Assembly (NCBI GenBank): GCA_012934845.2 | Contig: WNNJ02003158.1 | Location: 1-64,000, forward strand | Direction of reading: 5' to 3' | Source of the DNA: Pomphorhynchus laevis | Lineage: Eukaryota; Acanthocephala; Palaeacanthocephala; Echinorhynchida; Pomphorhynchidae | DNA length: 64,000 nt | In this document: piece by piece, positions 1 to 12,403 of the stretch | Numbering within the stretch: the first letter of the stretch is position 1 | Layout of the letters: the number at the start of each line of letters is the position of its first letter | Position numbers and translations under genes: made by a program | Notes under the pieces: generated by a model | Told to the model about the DNA's origin: nothing | What the model saw: only the letters and a program-made list of their open reading frames with translations | Databases searched by the model: none

Positions 1-1495
1 AATATGGTTAGATGGCCAGATTCGTATATATGCGGAATTGACGAGGCTTGGAATGTTTTTGAAAGCACACAATATAACTTACTGATATCGCATTCTCCTA
101 AGTTAAAAAACACAGGGAACTTTGTCCTTGGTTTTTCCGGTATCACTCACGCGCGCGTGACCATGCGAGGATTTAATTTCGTTATGGGCAACTATCTTAT
201 GAATCTTTCAAACAAATTAGGAATAGATTTACCACTCTCAAGAGGACGAACCGTTGTCAGTTTGAGGAAAAGTTGAGTTCTATGGATTGCAAGGTTCTAT
301 TCTCTTACATTCGCAAAATTAGGGGCTCGAATATTCCACTAGTATCTGTGAAGGATGATTCTCAAAGCGAGGTCATGTGTAATAGTGTCATGGAAAACTT
401 ATTTGCCCAGAAGTTCTCATCGATGTTTTGCTGTTCACGGACATCGTGTAGTTATGAGTTAGAAAAGGGTTCAGCAGCATTCAATTGTTCTAATCAGTCG
501 TTTTGTGCTGACGATGTTTTGAGCTTCTTTGTAAACTAAAATCAAACACCGCTGCAGGTCCAGACGGACTTCCCTCAATTCTTTTGAAAACAGAAATCCT
601 CAAATATATTCATGTTTTCCGTTTGCTTCAGTTTTTTATTCTCCAATCCCGAATTCCTTCACATTGGAAGGAATCCATTGTAGTTCCAGTGTATAAACAG
701 GGAGATCGACAAGTGTGCAAGAACTATCGCTCACTTGCCTTGACATGTATTATTTAAGTTGCTTGAAAAGCTAATAGTCAAAAACATATCTTCTGATTTG
801 GAATGCAACAATAAACTCACTGACTCACACCACGGTTTCAGACCAAATAGATCAACAATAAGTAGCATTTTGGTTTCTTCCAACTCATGACAGTCTTCAT
901 TAGAGGAACGAGTTCAATCGGATATAATTGTCGTAGATATCTCTCATGCTTTCTAGTCAGTTCCGCATGATCGTCTTTTTTACAAATTGAGGTCACTTAG
1001 TGTTTGTCCAATGGATGTCGCCTGGATTGCAAATTATTTAATTTTACGCTCTTTCAGATTACGTGTATGTGCAGATATGTCCACCTCATTCGCTATTCAT
1101 TCTGGCGTTCCACAGGGTGCTGTTATCTCATCACTTCTTTTTATTGTCTATATCAATGATCTCCCATCTGTAATTCGTTCTGATGTCGTTATGTATGCTG
1201 ACGATGTCAAGATATGGCGGCGTATTAGAGATGGGAAGGACATTAAGATCCTTTAAGATGATCTGATATGTCTATAAAAATGGGAGTCGGAAAATGGTTT
1301 GAGGGTTAACCCCTCTAAATGTGCGCACATGCCCATTGATTCTTAACTCAACAAATCGTATATATAGGTTCGATTCAGATAAGCCAAGTAAGTGAAATTA
1401 ATGATCTTGGTGTGATGATGACCAGTAGCTTAAAAACTAATGTGCACACTAGATATATTTGTAATCGAAGCTATCGTATTTTATGGATGTTTTTT
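1..1495 (+). mobile_element. LINE C0: family C (Jockey/CR1-like) reverse transcriptase fragment
   Basis: Decayed reverse-transcriptase region that starts before the window. In shifting frames it shows the post-endonuclease linker (FKQIRNRFTTLKRTN), AGPDGLPSILLK, FRPNRSTISSI, VVDISHAF, a GVPQGAVISSLLF motif (RT motif B) and MYADDVKIW (catalytic YADD). Several stops and frameshifts break it. It follows the same layout as C1 (4165-7341) and stops at about 1495 where the 3' end of LINE A1 begins on the other strand, so A1 probably inserted into it. Confidence 0.85.
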
Positions 1496-1510
1496 TTCAA
1501 GTCTTTTGAT

Positions 1511-3673
1511 CGGATAATAATAATAAAAATTTATTTAATGTAGCAAATGCGTACAAGCTGCACGCTTACAAGTCCACAAACAAAAATGAAAAAGTCAAGC
1601 AGATATATTGTTTAAATGGGATCGGATTTGTCGTTTGAAGCACGGCAGGAAAGTTGATTGACGTATATGAATAGGGAGATGGTTCCACTATAGAGGAGCA
1701 GCCACCAGGAAGGAGCGGAGTCCAAAGGAAGTAGAGTAGTTTGGGACATGTAAAAGAAGGGAATTACAGGAACGCAAGGAACAGTAAACAGGACGAGAAT
1801 TATCAAGAAAAGGAAGGTTGAGAAATGAAGGGGTATGAAGAGTTACAAGGCGGAAAGCAACGATAAGAAGACGAATTTGAACACGACAATAAATTGTAGG
1901 CAAATCGAGAAAAGCAGGATGGTAGGATGTATGATCAAAACGACGAAGACGGAGGAGAAATCGGACGGCTGCGTTGACGATACGTTGTAGGGGAAGAAGA
2001 GTGGATTTAGGTGAGTTGGAAAATAGACTAAGACAGTAATCGAGTCTAGAAAAAAGGAGAGATAATATGAGAGTCATACAAGAGGGGAGATCGATCAATC
2101 TACGAACTTGACTGAGGTTGCGGAGTATCAAGGTAGATGAGCGTACTTTATCTCTAACGAAAGGTTTAAGTGAAAGTCGGTTGTCGAAATGATAGCCTAG
2201 GAAAACGAGATTATCAACGATAGGAATAATTGTAGAATTTAATGATACGGATGGAGGTTCTAAGCCGAGGCGTCGAGGTAGGATCCACATAATTTTGGAT
2301 TTATCAGGATTCAGAGAAAGGCGAATGGAAGAAAGATGATTGGAAATTAAGACAATACAGTCGGAAGCAGAAACACTAAGATCGTGAATATGATAAACAG
2401 GTGCATGAACATAGATAAGAATGTCATCAGCATATTGCATAATATGGACGTTAAATTTATGAAAAATCGAATACAAATCTCCGAGAAAAAGTGTGAAAAG
2501 CATAGGGCCTAATACGAAGCCTTGTGGAACACCGGACGGAATGGACGAAGGATGGGAGAGAAAAGAGTTAGAATAGACGCGAAATGTACGGTTTGATAGA
2601 TATAAAGAAAACCATGATACAGTGGGTAAAGAGAAGCCATAATCATGACGAAGGCGACGGAGAAGAATCGAAAAAATCGACGATGTCAAAAGCAGATGAT
2701 AGATCAAGAGAAACTATGACACTACATAATTTAGGATCGCGCGATATGAGTAAGTCGTTAAAACTTTAAAACATGCAATTTTGGTAGAGTAATTAGAGCG
2801 AAAAACGGCTTGGAAGAGAGGAAATAAGTTAGATGAAAAGAGATATGTATTAACTTGCTTAAGAACGAGACGCTCAAGGAGTTTAGAGAGGGTTGGGAGA
2901 AGTGAAATAGGACGATACGAAGATGGTAGTGAGGAGTCGAGAGATTGACTTTTGATGAGAGGACAAACAATGGCGCGTTTCTAGATGGAAGGAAATGTAC
3001 GGCTACGGATGGACGAGTTGAACAATGTGGTTAGGAAGGGTGAGATAGAGGAGCCGATATTTTTAAGCAAGTGAGTTGGAATTGGGTCAGAAGGAGAGGT
3101 TTTATTAGGTAATGACAGCAGAACCGAAGAAACTTCATCAGACGAAACGGGAAGAAGGTGGAATAGTTCTGGGAGGGAAGTATTTAAAGAGAAGAGTGGG
3201 TACAAGGGGTCTATGGGTAGTAGGGAAAGTAAATTAGATAGCTTAGTTTGTAGATAAGAAGAAAATTCATCAGGATTTATATTACAATGGGTAGATGATC
3301 GTGAAAGAATTGAGTTTAAAATTTTTAATGAGATTTAGAGTTGGAAGATGACTCGAGTTGATTTCGCCAAAAGAGAGTACGTTTAGTACGTATAAGAATG
3401 AGATGTGAACGACGAAGAGGAAAGTAGGAATCACGAAAATTTGGAGGGATTGAGCTGGGAGAACGTTTAAGAAAGCGTTTATACAAACAAAAGAGTGACG
3501 GAGTCGACGCTTAGAAAGATTACAGTCAGAATCGAACCAGGGAGCATGGCGCAAGCGCTGGGAATATCGAAGTCGACTAGGCAGAAGGTTATTGAGGATC
3601 GACGTAAGTTCAGAATCAAACAGAATGCAGAGATCATCGGGAGAGAGATAGTTAAGAGGAAGTGAAAATAGTG
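1511..3673 (-). mobile_element. LINE A1: family A (CR1/L2-like), 5'-truncated copy
   Basis: Runs leftward. Longest open piece is a 339-codon RT segment (1688-2707) with IPSGVPQGFVLGP, MQYADDILIYVH and the family's thumb (FLGYHFDNRLSLKPFVRDK). Upstream pieces encode SSVLLSLPNKTSPSDPIPTH (about 2981-3205) and the linker before the RT (about 3400-3640). The 3' end carries the hairpin-plus-TTTATTTAATG terminus shared with A2-A4, next to a short ATAATAATA tail. It ends at about 3673, where SINE-like sequence begins. Frameshifts separate the pieces. Confidence 0.9.
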
Positions 3674-4090
3674 CTAGGTGAGCCCTGAAACGGGCCCAGC
3701 ATCTGTCATTGAAAGGGAAAACCCTGGTGCGCCTCTGGGGCACTTGGGCTATCTCGGGATTAGTCTTCTTTTCTAGAGGATGTCCCCCTGAGCAAAGGCT
3801 AAGGTTTCTCAAGCTCTTCGTCTCTCGTTTACCCATCATAGTCTGCCTCGATTGGACTCTTCGGGGGGTTGAAAGACCCCAGATGGTTTAGTTGGAAGGC
3901 GGCGTGTTGGATTGGCTGGAGGGCTTAGATCTCAGTGGACCTGAGGTCATAAATTGGAGGACTAAACAGAGCGAAAAGCGTAGAATATCTGACACATCTG
4001 TTTTTCTTTTTTTCTTTTTTCTTGTTAATGACACTTGTATCCCTAAGTACAAATTTTGTTTAAGAAAATTTTTATTTATTTATTTAGATT
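3674..4090 (+). mobile_element. tRNA-derived SINE, copy 1, with unidentified 5' sequence
   Basis: From about 3878 the sequence reads like a tRNA-derived head: TGGTTTAGTTGGAAGGCGG (A-box-like) then GGCTTAGATCTC (B-box-like) and GACCTGAGGTC. The same order appears at 28281 and, reversed, near 28690. The 3' part ends AAGAAAATTTTTATTTATTT, a (TTTA) tail; AAGAAAATCTTTAT also ends other copies. The stretch 3674-3877 (GC-richer, CTGAAACGGGCCCAGC) has no partner that I could find and may belong to another repeat. Confidence 0.55.
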
Positions 4091-4164
4091 GTAAGCAATA
4101 TTGTATTGTAATTATTTTGTACACATTAGTGATTAAAAATAGTAGATTATTATCGATCGGGTAA

Positions 4165-7100
4165 AAAATTGCAATGCAATTTATTATTATGTAGACAACG
4201 TTACGAGCATAGCTCATAGTTGCTGACAAATCGATAGTCAAAATAAAAGAAAAAGAGAAAAACAAAAACAAATCAGTCAACAATTTAAAATAATCTGTCC
4301 TTTAAAGAGCTCACGAGTTGCCGCATTTACAATAACATCGCTTATACGATTCCATGAATTTATTATTCGTTGTCCAAATTGAATCGTCCTAGAATGTACT
4401 ATTCGTTGGCGACTAAGATAAAAAGAGTGACCTCGCAAAGCTCGAGTTGATCGAATGTTGAAGAGCCCACGCAACACATGGTGTTCATTGTGAAATATTT
4501 CCCATACAAGACACAGGTCCCGCGAGTCACGAATATCACATAATGACTGCATATTTAAAGACCGAAGACGGTCCTCGTAAGTAAGTTCTCTCAAAGAATG
4601 TACTAACTTTGTTGCCCTACGTAGCACCTTCTCAAATCGAGTAATCTCATCTGTGGTTCGAGGGTATGAGCATTAAGAAGCATGTAACAAATGGCTTAGT
4701 ACAAAAGCGTTTGCAAGAACTCTAAAAGAACGTGGACTCACATAGCTGAATGATCGGCGAAGGAAACCAACCATACGCATGGCCTTCGAACAAATGTACT
4801 CAGTATTTTGGCGAGTGGAGAAATCATCCGTTATCAATACGCCAAGATCTTTATAGCTCGAAACCAATTTAATCACTCGATCCCCGAGATGATATATCGG
4901 CACTGGAACAATATTACGTGATCGAATGTGCATGCAAGTGCACTTCGAGGCATTAACAGACAGACCATTAGAACGTACCCACTTAAGAACCGTGTCAATA
5001 TCTGATTGCAGAATGTTACGATCATAATCCGACTTGATGGCTCTCCTAATTTTTAAATCGTCTGCAAATAATAATGAATGCGAACTTATTACACTGGGGA
5101 GATCGTTGATGAAAATACAAAACAGCAGAGGACCCAATACAGACCCTTGCGGGACACCGGCATTAACTAGATAATGCTCGGAAAGGGTACCGTGAATGGC
5201 GACCTGGTATGTGCGACTAGAAAGAAAGTTGGATATCCAACGAATGATAATTTGATTGATGTTTAATGCACTCATCTTCATAATCAACTTATCATGGGGT
5301 ACAAGATCAAATGCTTTAAAGAAGTCAAAAAATATGACATCTACAGCATACCCCTCATCCACTATGGAACCCCAACTTTCCTGTGCCAATAAAAGGTTGG
5401 TTACTGTGGAACAGCTTTTACTGAATCCGTGCTGATTAGCAGAAATAACCTGTATGATTCTAGGTAGTTACTGATTATCCGATAAAGTAATCTCTCTAAT
5501 AAAGACACGATACAGAGGTTAAACTAACCGGTCGGTAGTTATCTACACATGATCGATCACCTTTCTTATGATGCGGCTTTATAATAGAGCGTTTCCATGC
5601 ATTCGGGACTATACCGTAATATAATGATGCTATAAATATCTTATATAAAGGCGCAGCAATGACATCATGAAGATTCTTCAGATATATTGAGGGAAGTAAA
5701 TCTGGGCAAATCGAGCCCGACGGTTTCAGTCGTCTTAACTCTTTTATAACATATTATACTGTAAACAAGTGAAGAATATCAAAAATTGACGGATTAATAC
5801 GAGTAATTTCATTACGAAGAGAAGTAGTAGCTGATACGAGAAATTTACGACCAAATGCAGTAGCAATATCGAAATGATCTACTAGAATGCGTCCATTGTT
5901 TCCAATGATAGAGCTAGAAGGTCGAACATTACTTTATAAAATTTGCATATTTAAATAATATGTTAGGATTGTTGGGTGAGTTTCCTATCAGTACTTGTTC
6001 AAATTGCCGCTTTTTAAGTCTCTTGAGATATGTGAAATGATTCCGACACTTTTTAAATGACCTATAATCAGTTTCTCCATTCCTATACCTTACGAATTTT
6101 TGCTTCTTGGATCTCAATGGCTCCTGAAGCTCCTTATCAAACCAAGGATTTGTGCGTGCATGGGCAGTTGCTACCTTACGAGGTGATAAACGTAGAATGA
6201 GCGATATCATTAGAGTTTCAAATTGTTGCCAATATGATTCAACTCCAAAAATCAATGGATCATACCAATTTGTATCGAGAAGGGATTGACGTACTAAACT
6301 GAAATTGGTTTTGAAACATTGTACTGGCATAAATGAAGACTCAGATTGTGATACTATATTAGATAAGTTTGTATTAATGCGAATAACAGAATGATCAGAG
6401 CTGCCTAAGGGATCCAAATATGTTATACCAGTGACTAAATATTTATCGGAAGTAAGACAAATATCAAGCAAAGATTGATGGTCTCCAGAGGAACGAGTAA
6501 ACATTGAGACATGTTGCGTTAGATTAAGAAAATTGATAGTATCAAGGAATGCTGATGAATAATTATTGTTATTTAAGCATATGTAGTTAGTCCAGTCTAT
6601 AGAAGGCATATTTAGATCGTCCACTACTACATTACTACGGGATCCAAACTTTAATAATGTATCAACTATGGAACAAACATCCATTCTTGGACTACGATAT
6701 ATAAGACCAATAGTAACTAGCACATGACCGGACAGTAATATATCGACCCATAGTGTTTCTGTACCACCTTCAGACTTGGCACTTAAGGTCATAAACGCTA
6801 CTTTATTATGTAAATATAAAATTACCCCACCTCCTCTCTTTCCGGCCCTATCGACACGATAAGAAGAATAATTAGCTATTTCAATCTCGTGATCAGATAT
6901 ATCGGAGTGAAGCCAGCTTTCTGTTATTGCGATTAACAAGGGCTGGGAATATTGAATACGTTGTTTCAATTCGCAAATTTTATTAAGAAGACTGCGTGCG
7001 TTAGTATACAAGATCACAGAACTAGAGCCTATTGAAGCACATGTGTTATTTCCCTTACTGTTAGCACTATTGGATTTCGCCAGAGCAGACCACAACGGTG

Positions 7101-7341
7101 ATTGATGATAAACAATGTCATCTAAGTAATCACATGTATTTGTAATGGGTATGTTGGATAAGCTATCTCTTAAAATGATGATCGTGATATCTGAAAGCGA
7201 AATGTGTATATGTGACGCAACCTTACGAAATAATATACAAGGAACGTCATCGGGCCCTAAACTATTTTTAACCAGATGACTCAAAAATATATTAAGAACA
7301 TAGATTAGATCAAAAAGGACATTAGATATATGATAAGTCAC
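4165..7341 (-). mobile_element. LINE C1: family C (Jockey/CR1-like), endonuclease plus reverse transcriptase
   Basis: Reads right to left. A 470-codon frame (5929-7341) holds an APE-type endonuclease: LYTNARSLLNK, AITESWLHSD (catalytic E), LIYRSPRMD, VVDDLNMPSIDW (G of GDxN changed to D), then LGSSDHSVI. A degraded 0.5-kb stretch follows, then an RT frame (4673-5389) with FFDFFKAFDLVPHDKL, AGVPQGSVLGPLLF and LLFADDLKI, and a C-terminal piece (4277-4627) ending FGQRIINSWNRI. At least two frame breaks separate these. The N-terminal 60 codons of the 470-codon frame look like RT finger sequence (NSLGPDDVPCILFRK) out of place. Confidence 0.9.
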
Positions 7342-7600
7342 ATAAATACTTGGTAAGAATATTAGAGATGAAGAAATGGTAAATAGATTTCCCTCACCAT
7401 CGATCAGATAGTTGACTGACGTGAGGATCTTTTACGTTTGCTAAATAGTTGTAAAATTTGTTTTTGATCAACATAAGGCGAGGAACATGTCATCAATAAA
7501 TTAATGCTTCATCTGACGTTTAAGAGATACAATTTATTACCACCTTATGCCCTATAAAACTAATATTGATGATAATGAAGGTATATATTTAGATATCATT

Positions 7601-7748
7601 AGTTGGCTCTTTCTCCGAGAAAGAAAAATAGTATTATTTTTGAATTTTGGCAATGCGATTAGCCTCTTAGTGTTTTCTGAGAAGGGCAATCGCATTTAGG
7701 AAATACAAAAAACTATTTTTCTCATTTTTCTCGGAGAAAGAGCCAACT
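7601..7748. mobile_element. 148-bp hairpin MITE / foldback
   Basis: The two ends are perfect inverted repeats over 22 bp (AGTTGGCTCTTTCTCCGAGA and on) and remain largely complementary for about 60 bp, so the whole unit folds into one hairpin. The arms include GCAATGCGATT and its partner AATCGCATTGC-like run. Flanks TATCATT and TATGATC hint at a duplicated target but are imperfect. It has no coding capacity. Confidence 0.75.
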
Positions 7749-8315
7749 TATGATCACATTCTCTCCGAACGCAATTTTAAAAGATATTTAAATATGAACA
7801 TTAAATGAACATCAATTTTATCAATTGTTTATTTATATTGTAAATATAACATATTTAAATGTATAAGAAACATTTGAATTTTAATAGATTAAATACTTCA
7901 TGAGTATGCATTTGGCCGTATTACTACGTTGGTTCGAGATATGGGATCTGGAACCGATAACATGTCAGTTCTTGATGATCTCTAATCATCGTTGTGATAC
8001 GAAATATATTATTTATTAGTCTATTGATAAAACATGATTTTTATTTCAAATTTTTTTACTTAAAAAATATAATGTATTTATTTATACAAATACATGCCAA
8101 ATCCAAAAGGCTTTTCAGGCAGGGTCCAAAAAATAAAAAAATAGTAAATCAACGGAGCTGTGAATATCGTAACTAAAAAGGATATTTCAGCAGAGGTGCT
8201 GATTTGCGTCATTGTTCATCTATCCACTTGCACCATAGTGATTTAAACGTGATCAAGCTGCGGGCAGCAACGACTTCCTCTGGTCGTGAATTCTACACGC
8301 AACCTACCTATCCAA
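7749..8315. other. Unassigned AT-rich stretch
   Basis: AT-rich sequence with no convincing gene. An open frame at 7994-8176 is low-complexity (Ile/Phe/Lys) and unlike known proteins. About 8180-8315 is more GC-balanced and may be part of an older insertion, but I could not match it to anything in the window. Confidence 0.4.
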
Positions 8316-8495
8316 CTAGTGATTACTCAATTCTTCACTCTTTTCACTTCCTCTTAATTATATCTCTCCCGGTGATCTCTTCATTCTGTTTGATTATGAA
8401 CTTACAAACGTCCTTATTACCCTTCCGCCTATTCGACTACGACGTTTTCAGCAGTCGCGCCATGCTCCCTAGTTCAATTCAGACTGTAGTATTTC
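8316..8495 (+). mobile_element. LINE family A fragment (endonuclease-RT linker)
   Basis: Short + strand piece corresponding to the A3 segment LNSSLFSLPLNYLSPDDLC through RLRRSQRLRHAPWFDSDC: here YSILHSFHFL, ILFDYEL and RHAPWF-like codons appear in shifted frames. It lies tail to tail against A2 on the opposite strand, so two separate insertions, or an inversion within one element, meet at about 8500. Confidence 0.7.
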
Positions 8496-8511
8496 TAAAA
8501 ATGATACAAAT

Positions 8512-9305
8512 TTATTTAATGTGGCAAATGCGTACAAGCTGCACGCTTACAAGTCCACAAACAAAAACGAAAAAGTCAAACAGATAAATTGTTTAAATGG
8601 GATAGGATTTGTCGTTTGAAGCACGACAGGAAAGTTGATTGGCGAATATGAATGGGCAGATGGTTCCACGATAGAGGAGCATCCACAATGAAGGAGCGGA
8701 GTCCAAAGGAGGTAAAGTAGTTTGGGACATGTAAAAGAAGGGAATTACAGGAACGCAAGGAACAGTAAACAGGACGAGAATTATCAAGAAAAGGAAGGTT
8801 GCGAAATGAAGGGGTGTGAAGAGTTACAAGGCGGAAAGCAACGATAAGAAGACGAATTTGAACACGACAATAAATTGTAGGCAAATCGAGAGAAGCAAGA
8901 TGGTAGGATGTATGATCAAAACGACGAAGACGGAGGAGAATTCGGACGGCTGCGTTGAAGATGCGTTGTATGGGAAGAAGAGTGGATTTAGGTGAGTTGG
9001 AAAATAGACTAAGACAATAATCGATTCTAGAAAAAAGGAGAGAAGATATTAGAGTCATACAAGAAGGGAAATCGATCAATCTACGAACTTGACTGAGGTT
9101 GCGGAGTATCAAGGTAGATGAGCGTACTTTATCTCTAACGAAAGGTTTAAGTGAAAGTCGGTTGTCAAAATGGAAGCCTAAGAAAACGAGATTATCAACG
9201 ATAGGAATAATTGTAGAATTTAATGATACGGAGGGAGGTTCGAAGCCGAGGCGTTGAGGTAGGATCCACATAATTTTGGATTTATCAGGATTCAGAGAAA
9301 TGCAA
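8512..9305 (-). mobile_element. LINE A2: family A 3' end
   Basis: A 231-codon open frame (8576-9271, leftward) covers the RT thumb to the C-terminus: MWILPQRLGFEPPSVSLNST, FLGFHFDNRLSLKPFVRDK, a YHLASLDLPTIY segment, and the end PLSWNHLPIHIRQSTFLSCF. Its 3'UTR holds the shared hairpin and the TTTATTTAATG terminus. The 5' end is truncated inside the RT region at about 9305. Confidence 0.9.
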
Positions 9306-9720
9306 AGGGAAGTTTAGCCTCGATTTGCCCTCGGAATTCCTCGTCGATCAGCTTGGTAGCAGCCGCGCACGCCGAGATACCATTAGATGGCGTCTTAGGC
9401 GTGATCGGCCACGCATCCAAGAGATCTTCAAGTGTGATATCCTCTTCCAATGGGTCAATATCATAGAGAGTAAGCTTCAACCTATTTTGAAGCTGCACAT
9501 CCTCGGATCATATCATTGAATTTGAGAGATGTTTCCTTTTCATTTCCTCAAATACAATTTTAATGCCCTTTGAAGCAATCCACTTGGAAGCTCCTGCTTT
9601 CCAAGACCGAAAGGTGGTCTTCCTTATGGATGACCAGCATTCTTTTGAAAAAGTCTTGTGGGACAGCAGCTTTCTTGCATTACACTTCAACGACTCTTTA
9701 TCGATTTGATCTTGGTCGGC
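9306..9720 (-). pseudogene. Unrecognised coding-like remnant
   Basis: Two adjacent minus-strand frames of GC-balanced, coding-like sequence: 9508-9690 (KECWSSIRKTTFRSWKAG) and 9292-9498 (LYDIDPLEEDITLEDLLDAW, then TKLIDEEFRGQIEAKLP). The acidic tail and the W-x-S-I-x-x-x-T-x-R pattern recall C-terminal parts of pogo/Tigger-type transposases, but this is only a weak resemblance. It could equally be an ORF1 piece of a LINE. No start or complete domain is visible. Confidence 0.35.
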
Positions 9721-10080
9721 ACATGAGAAACCTCCTCCGATCGGACGGATTAGGATCAGCTCTTAATCCCCAGAGTAGTTTCCTCTTGTGTAAAGCGTTA
9801 GGATTGTATTATGGCAATGGTGGTCGTTTTGTCCGCAGGTGTTTATTTGCTGAATTAGTTTATTTGCTGAATTAGATCCGTATTAGTTTATCAGCATTCA
9901 CTTTCGGATTTGCCTTTTTCTGCAAAATAAATTTGTATAAATGCTTATTTCTCCATTTTAGATATGATTATCATCGGTCTCAGTTATTAAAAGTCCTACT
10001 CGATAGTTCAAACTAGAAAAGGTTTAGTTCGAGTTTGAACTAAGGGATGCCATGGAAGAGTATCATCTACGATTTAGCAG
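9721..10080. other. Intergenic, nothing recognised
   Basis: Short segment between the coding-like remnant and the R1/I-like LINE. It contains a small duplication of TTTGCTGAATTAG (about 9846-9876) and otherwise shows no gene or repeat that I can name. Confidence 0.4.
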
Positions 10081-10108
10081 AGTTTAAAATAAGATTGGGC
10101 CGGGTTAA

Positions 10109-11089
10109 TTAGTCTTTTAATCCTAAAAAGAATCGGTTGATGTCCGAGACTACGTGTTTCAACCTACGTCTAAAAAATAGGGCTGTTCTATCATCAGTGT
10201 ATACCACTAGACGTTGTCCGCATTTAAATATTTTAAAGAGTTCAATGGAGGCGGCAAGATATAAGATAGGAGAAAGTAAGGAGCCTTGAGGCACACCCGT
10301 AATAGGGTAGAACTGACGCGCATCAGGGTCGTCTTCATAATAGAATCGCTTGGAGTACAGCAGCATCTCCACCCTGTTAACAATTCTCGCAGGCAACCCG
10401 AGGGACCTGAACGAATAGATAACAAAAGGAATGAAGATGCGGTCAAATGCAGCAGAAAAATCAAGGAAAACAGCAACAGCAAGTTGATGACTATTATCCT
10501 GACAAAACTGATGCACTTCACCTACCGCTGAATGAACCGAGGGACCTTTGAAGAACCCATGGAAACCTGGAGAGATTAAATTTCGCCTATTCAGATGATC
10601 GCGGATTCTATGCGCAAGCGCTTTTTCGTAGATCGACACGAGGGAATTTTGAATCGAAATGGGCCGCAGGTCTTTAGATTAAGTGACCGGAAACTTTTTC
10701 AGAATAAAAATTCGTCTACTAATGTTGATGCCGGCCACATCAGATGGGGCGGCTAATAGCATTGTGACGGCCACTTCTCTTCTTTGTTTTGCTGTGTAAA
10801 GCTGACAGACACGAGAAGAGAGTGGAGCGACAGATTTGGAGGTGCCCGGAAGATTCCCCCAGGAGTTAAGAATATCTGTGACAGATAAAACCCTACTCCT
10901 GAAGTCTCCCCAAGGTAGGATTTGCTGAGGTGATTGAGTGGCTTCATAATTATGTAGGGATAGTGACTCCTCCAAAACTTTGTCAAGACCTATATTTCCA
11001 ATCCAACCAAATGCCATATCCTTCCAACAGACAAGCTTCTCCTTCTTGAATATCTTCCAGAAGGAAGACTGGGCTGGATTAAAGGAAGC
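10109..11089 (-). mobile_element. R1/I-like LINE fragment (reverse transcriptase)
   Basis: The frame at 10109-10639 (leftward) shows RT features of a lineage different from families A-C: KALAHRIRDHLNRRNLISPG, VFLDFSAAFDRIFIPFVIY (motif A), ITGVPQGSLLSPILYL (motif B) and VVYTDDRTA (catalytic YTDD rather than YADD). Upstream, 10679-11089 encodes a plausible linker (QLYTAKQRREVAV and others), separated by a frame break. The 5' end coincides with the start of the inverted-repeat element at 11090. The clade assignment is tentative. Confidence 0.7.
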
Positions 11090-12403
11090 AATGCTTGCCG
11101 AATGCATTTCATATTTTACAACTGGTATTTGTCACAAACAAATATTTTTTTATTTTTAATTAATTAAAATATACAAATTAAAACAAAATCAAAAACCGGA
11201 AGGTGATTGTCATTAGATAAGAATCGTCGTTAAATTGTTATCATAGTGATATATAAATTATCACAATATCGAATATTATCATATAAACTTATATTACTTA
11301 TTATATAATTTAGGTGTTCTCTAGTATAACTAGAGTGAATTTTGGGTCTGCAAAAGTTTGCTACTTATTGACTCTTCATAATGAAGTATCGTTTGTTTTC
11401 GGAAAGTTTTCTTTGAGAAAAATAAAAAATAATTATTTTCTAAAAATAATTTATGTCATGGAGAAATAAAAAATTTTTATTTATTTTTTACAATTTATAT
11501 TTAAATTTTATCGTATATTCGTCATTACTTTATCGATTTCGATGAATTTATGAGAGTGAATTTAATAATGATTTTCCGGCTATATATGAGGTTTAAATGC
11601 ATGCTTTATCTATAGATGTCAGTATTTAATCACCATTATGTAAAAGCTGAAACAAAAAGTAAATTGAGAACATCATCGTACAAAACTGTAGAAACTGTAG
11701 TTTAATATTTACAACTATAATAATTAACAAAAATATCACCCGACAATAATTTCAAAAAATTATTGTTTTTTAAATTTTAAATTTTTAACTTATTTAATAA
11801 AAATATTTTTTCAAGAACCTTGATAAATCGCAAGAAACCACTTAATAAATAAAAATGCTCTCATGTGCTGTATAAAAAACAACAAAATTGTTCAGCGAGC
11901 TTTCTCACCAGCGACACTACACCAAAAAATCATTTAACAAATTAATAAATACATAAAAAATTATATTTTGTAAAATAAATTCTTTTGCTTTGATAATTTA
12001 TAACAACAAAACACTCAATATAAAATAGTGAAAATTTAAAATTTTTTAATTAATTTTAAATTATTAAAATTCAAATTATTCTTAAACGATGCTAACGGAA
12101 TCTTAATATTTTAATATGCATTTCACCACTCTATTATCAAAAGATTGGTTTAAACAATATGGCACAATGTCAAAATTTTGAGACAAAAATATGCTTTAAT
12201 TAAAAAATGTTTTTCAATGAACGGCTCCTGATTGTTGCCGTTCAATAAGGAAACGTTGCGTGCATGCCCGAGGCAGCACACGACAATCACCTTCCGGTTT
12301 TTGATTTTATTTAAAATTGTATATTTTAATTAATTAAAAATAAAAAATTATTTTTTTGTGACAAATACCAGTTGTAAAATATGAAATGCATTCGGCAAGC
12401 ATT
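11090..12403. mobile_element. 1.3-kb element with 122-bp terminal inverted repeats
   Basis: The left arm (11090-11211) starts AATGCTTGCCGAATGCATTT and contains ACTGGTATTTGTCACAAA; the right arm (12282-12403) is its reverse complement with few differences. The interior is AT-rich with no transposase. Part of it (about 11515-11600, with TTTTCCGGCTATATATGAGG) recurs reversed at 27425-27545. A partial end (TTGGTATTTGTCACAAAATA) is seen again near 12858. This fits a non-autonomous DNA transposon; target duplications are not clear. Confidence 0.6.

Noticed and set aside
3674-3877. GC-rich segment that could be an rRNA or tRNA piece
   Set aside because: No recognisable rRNA core or cloverleaf; left as unidentified 5' sequence of a repeat.
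9292-9498. Host gene or Tigger-type transposase on the minus strand
   Set aside because: The similarity is too weak and the sequence too short to name a family; it is listed only as an unrecognised remnant.
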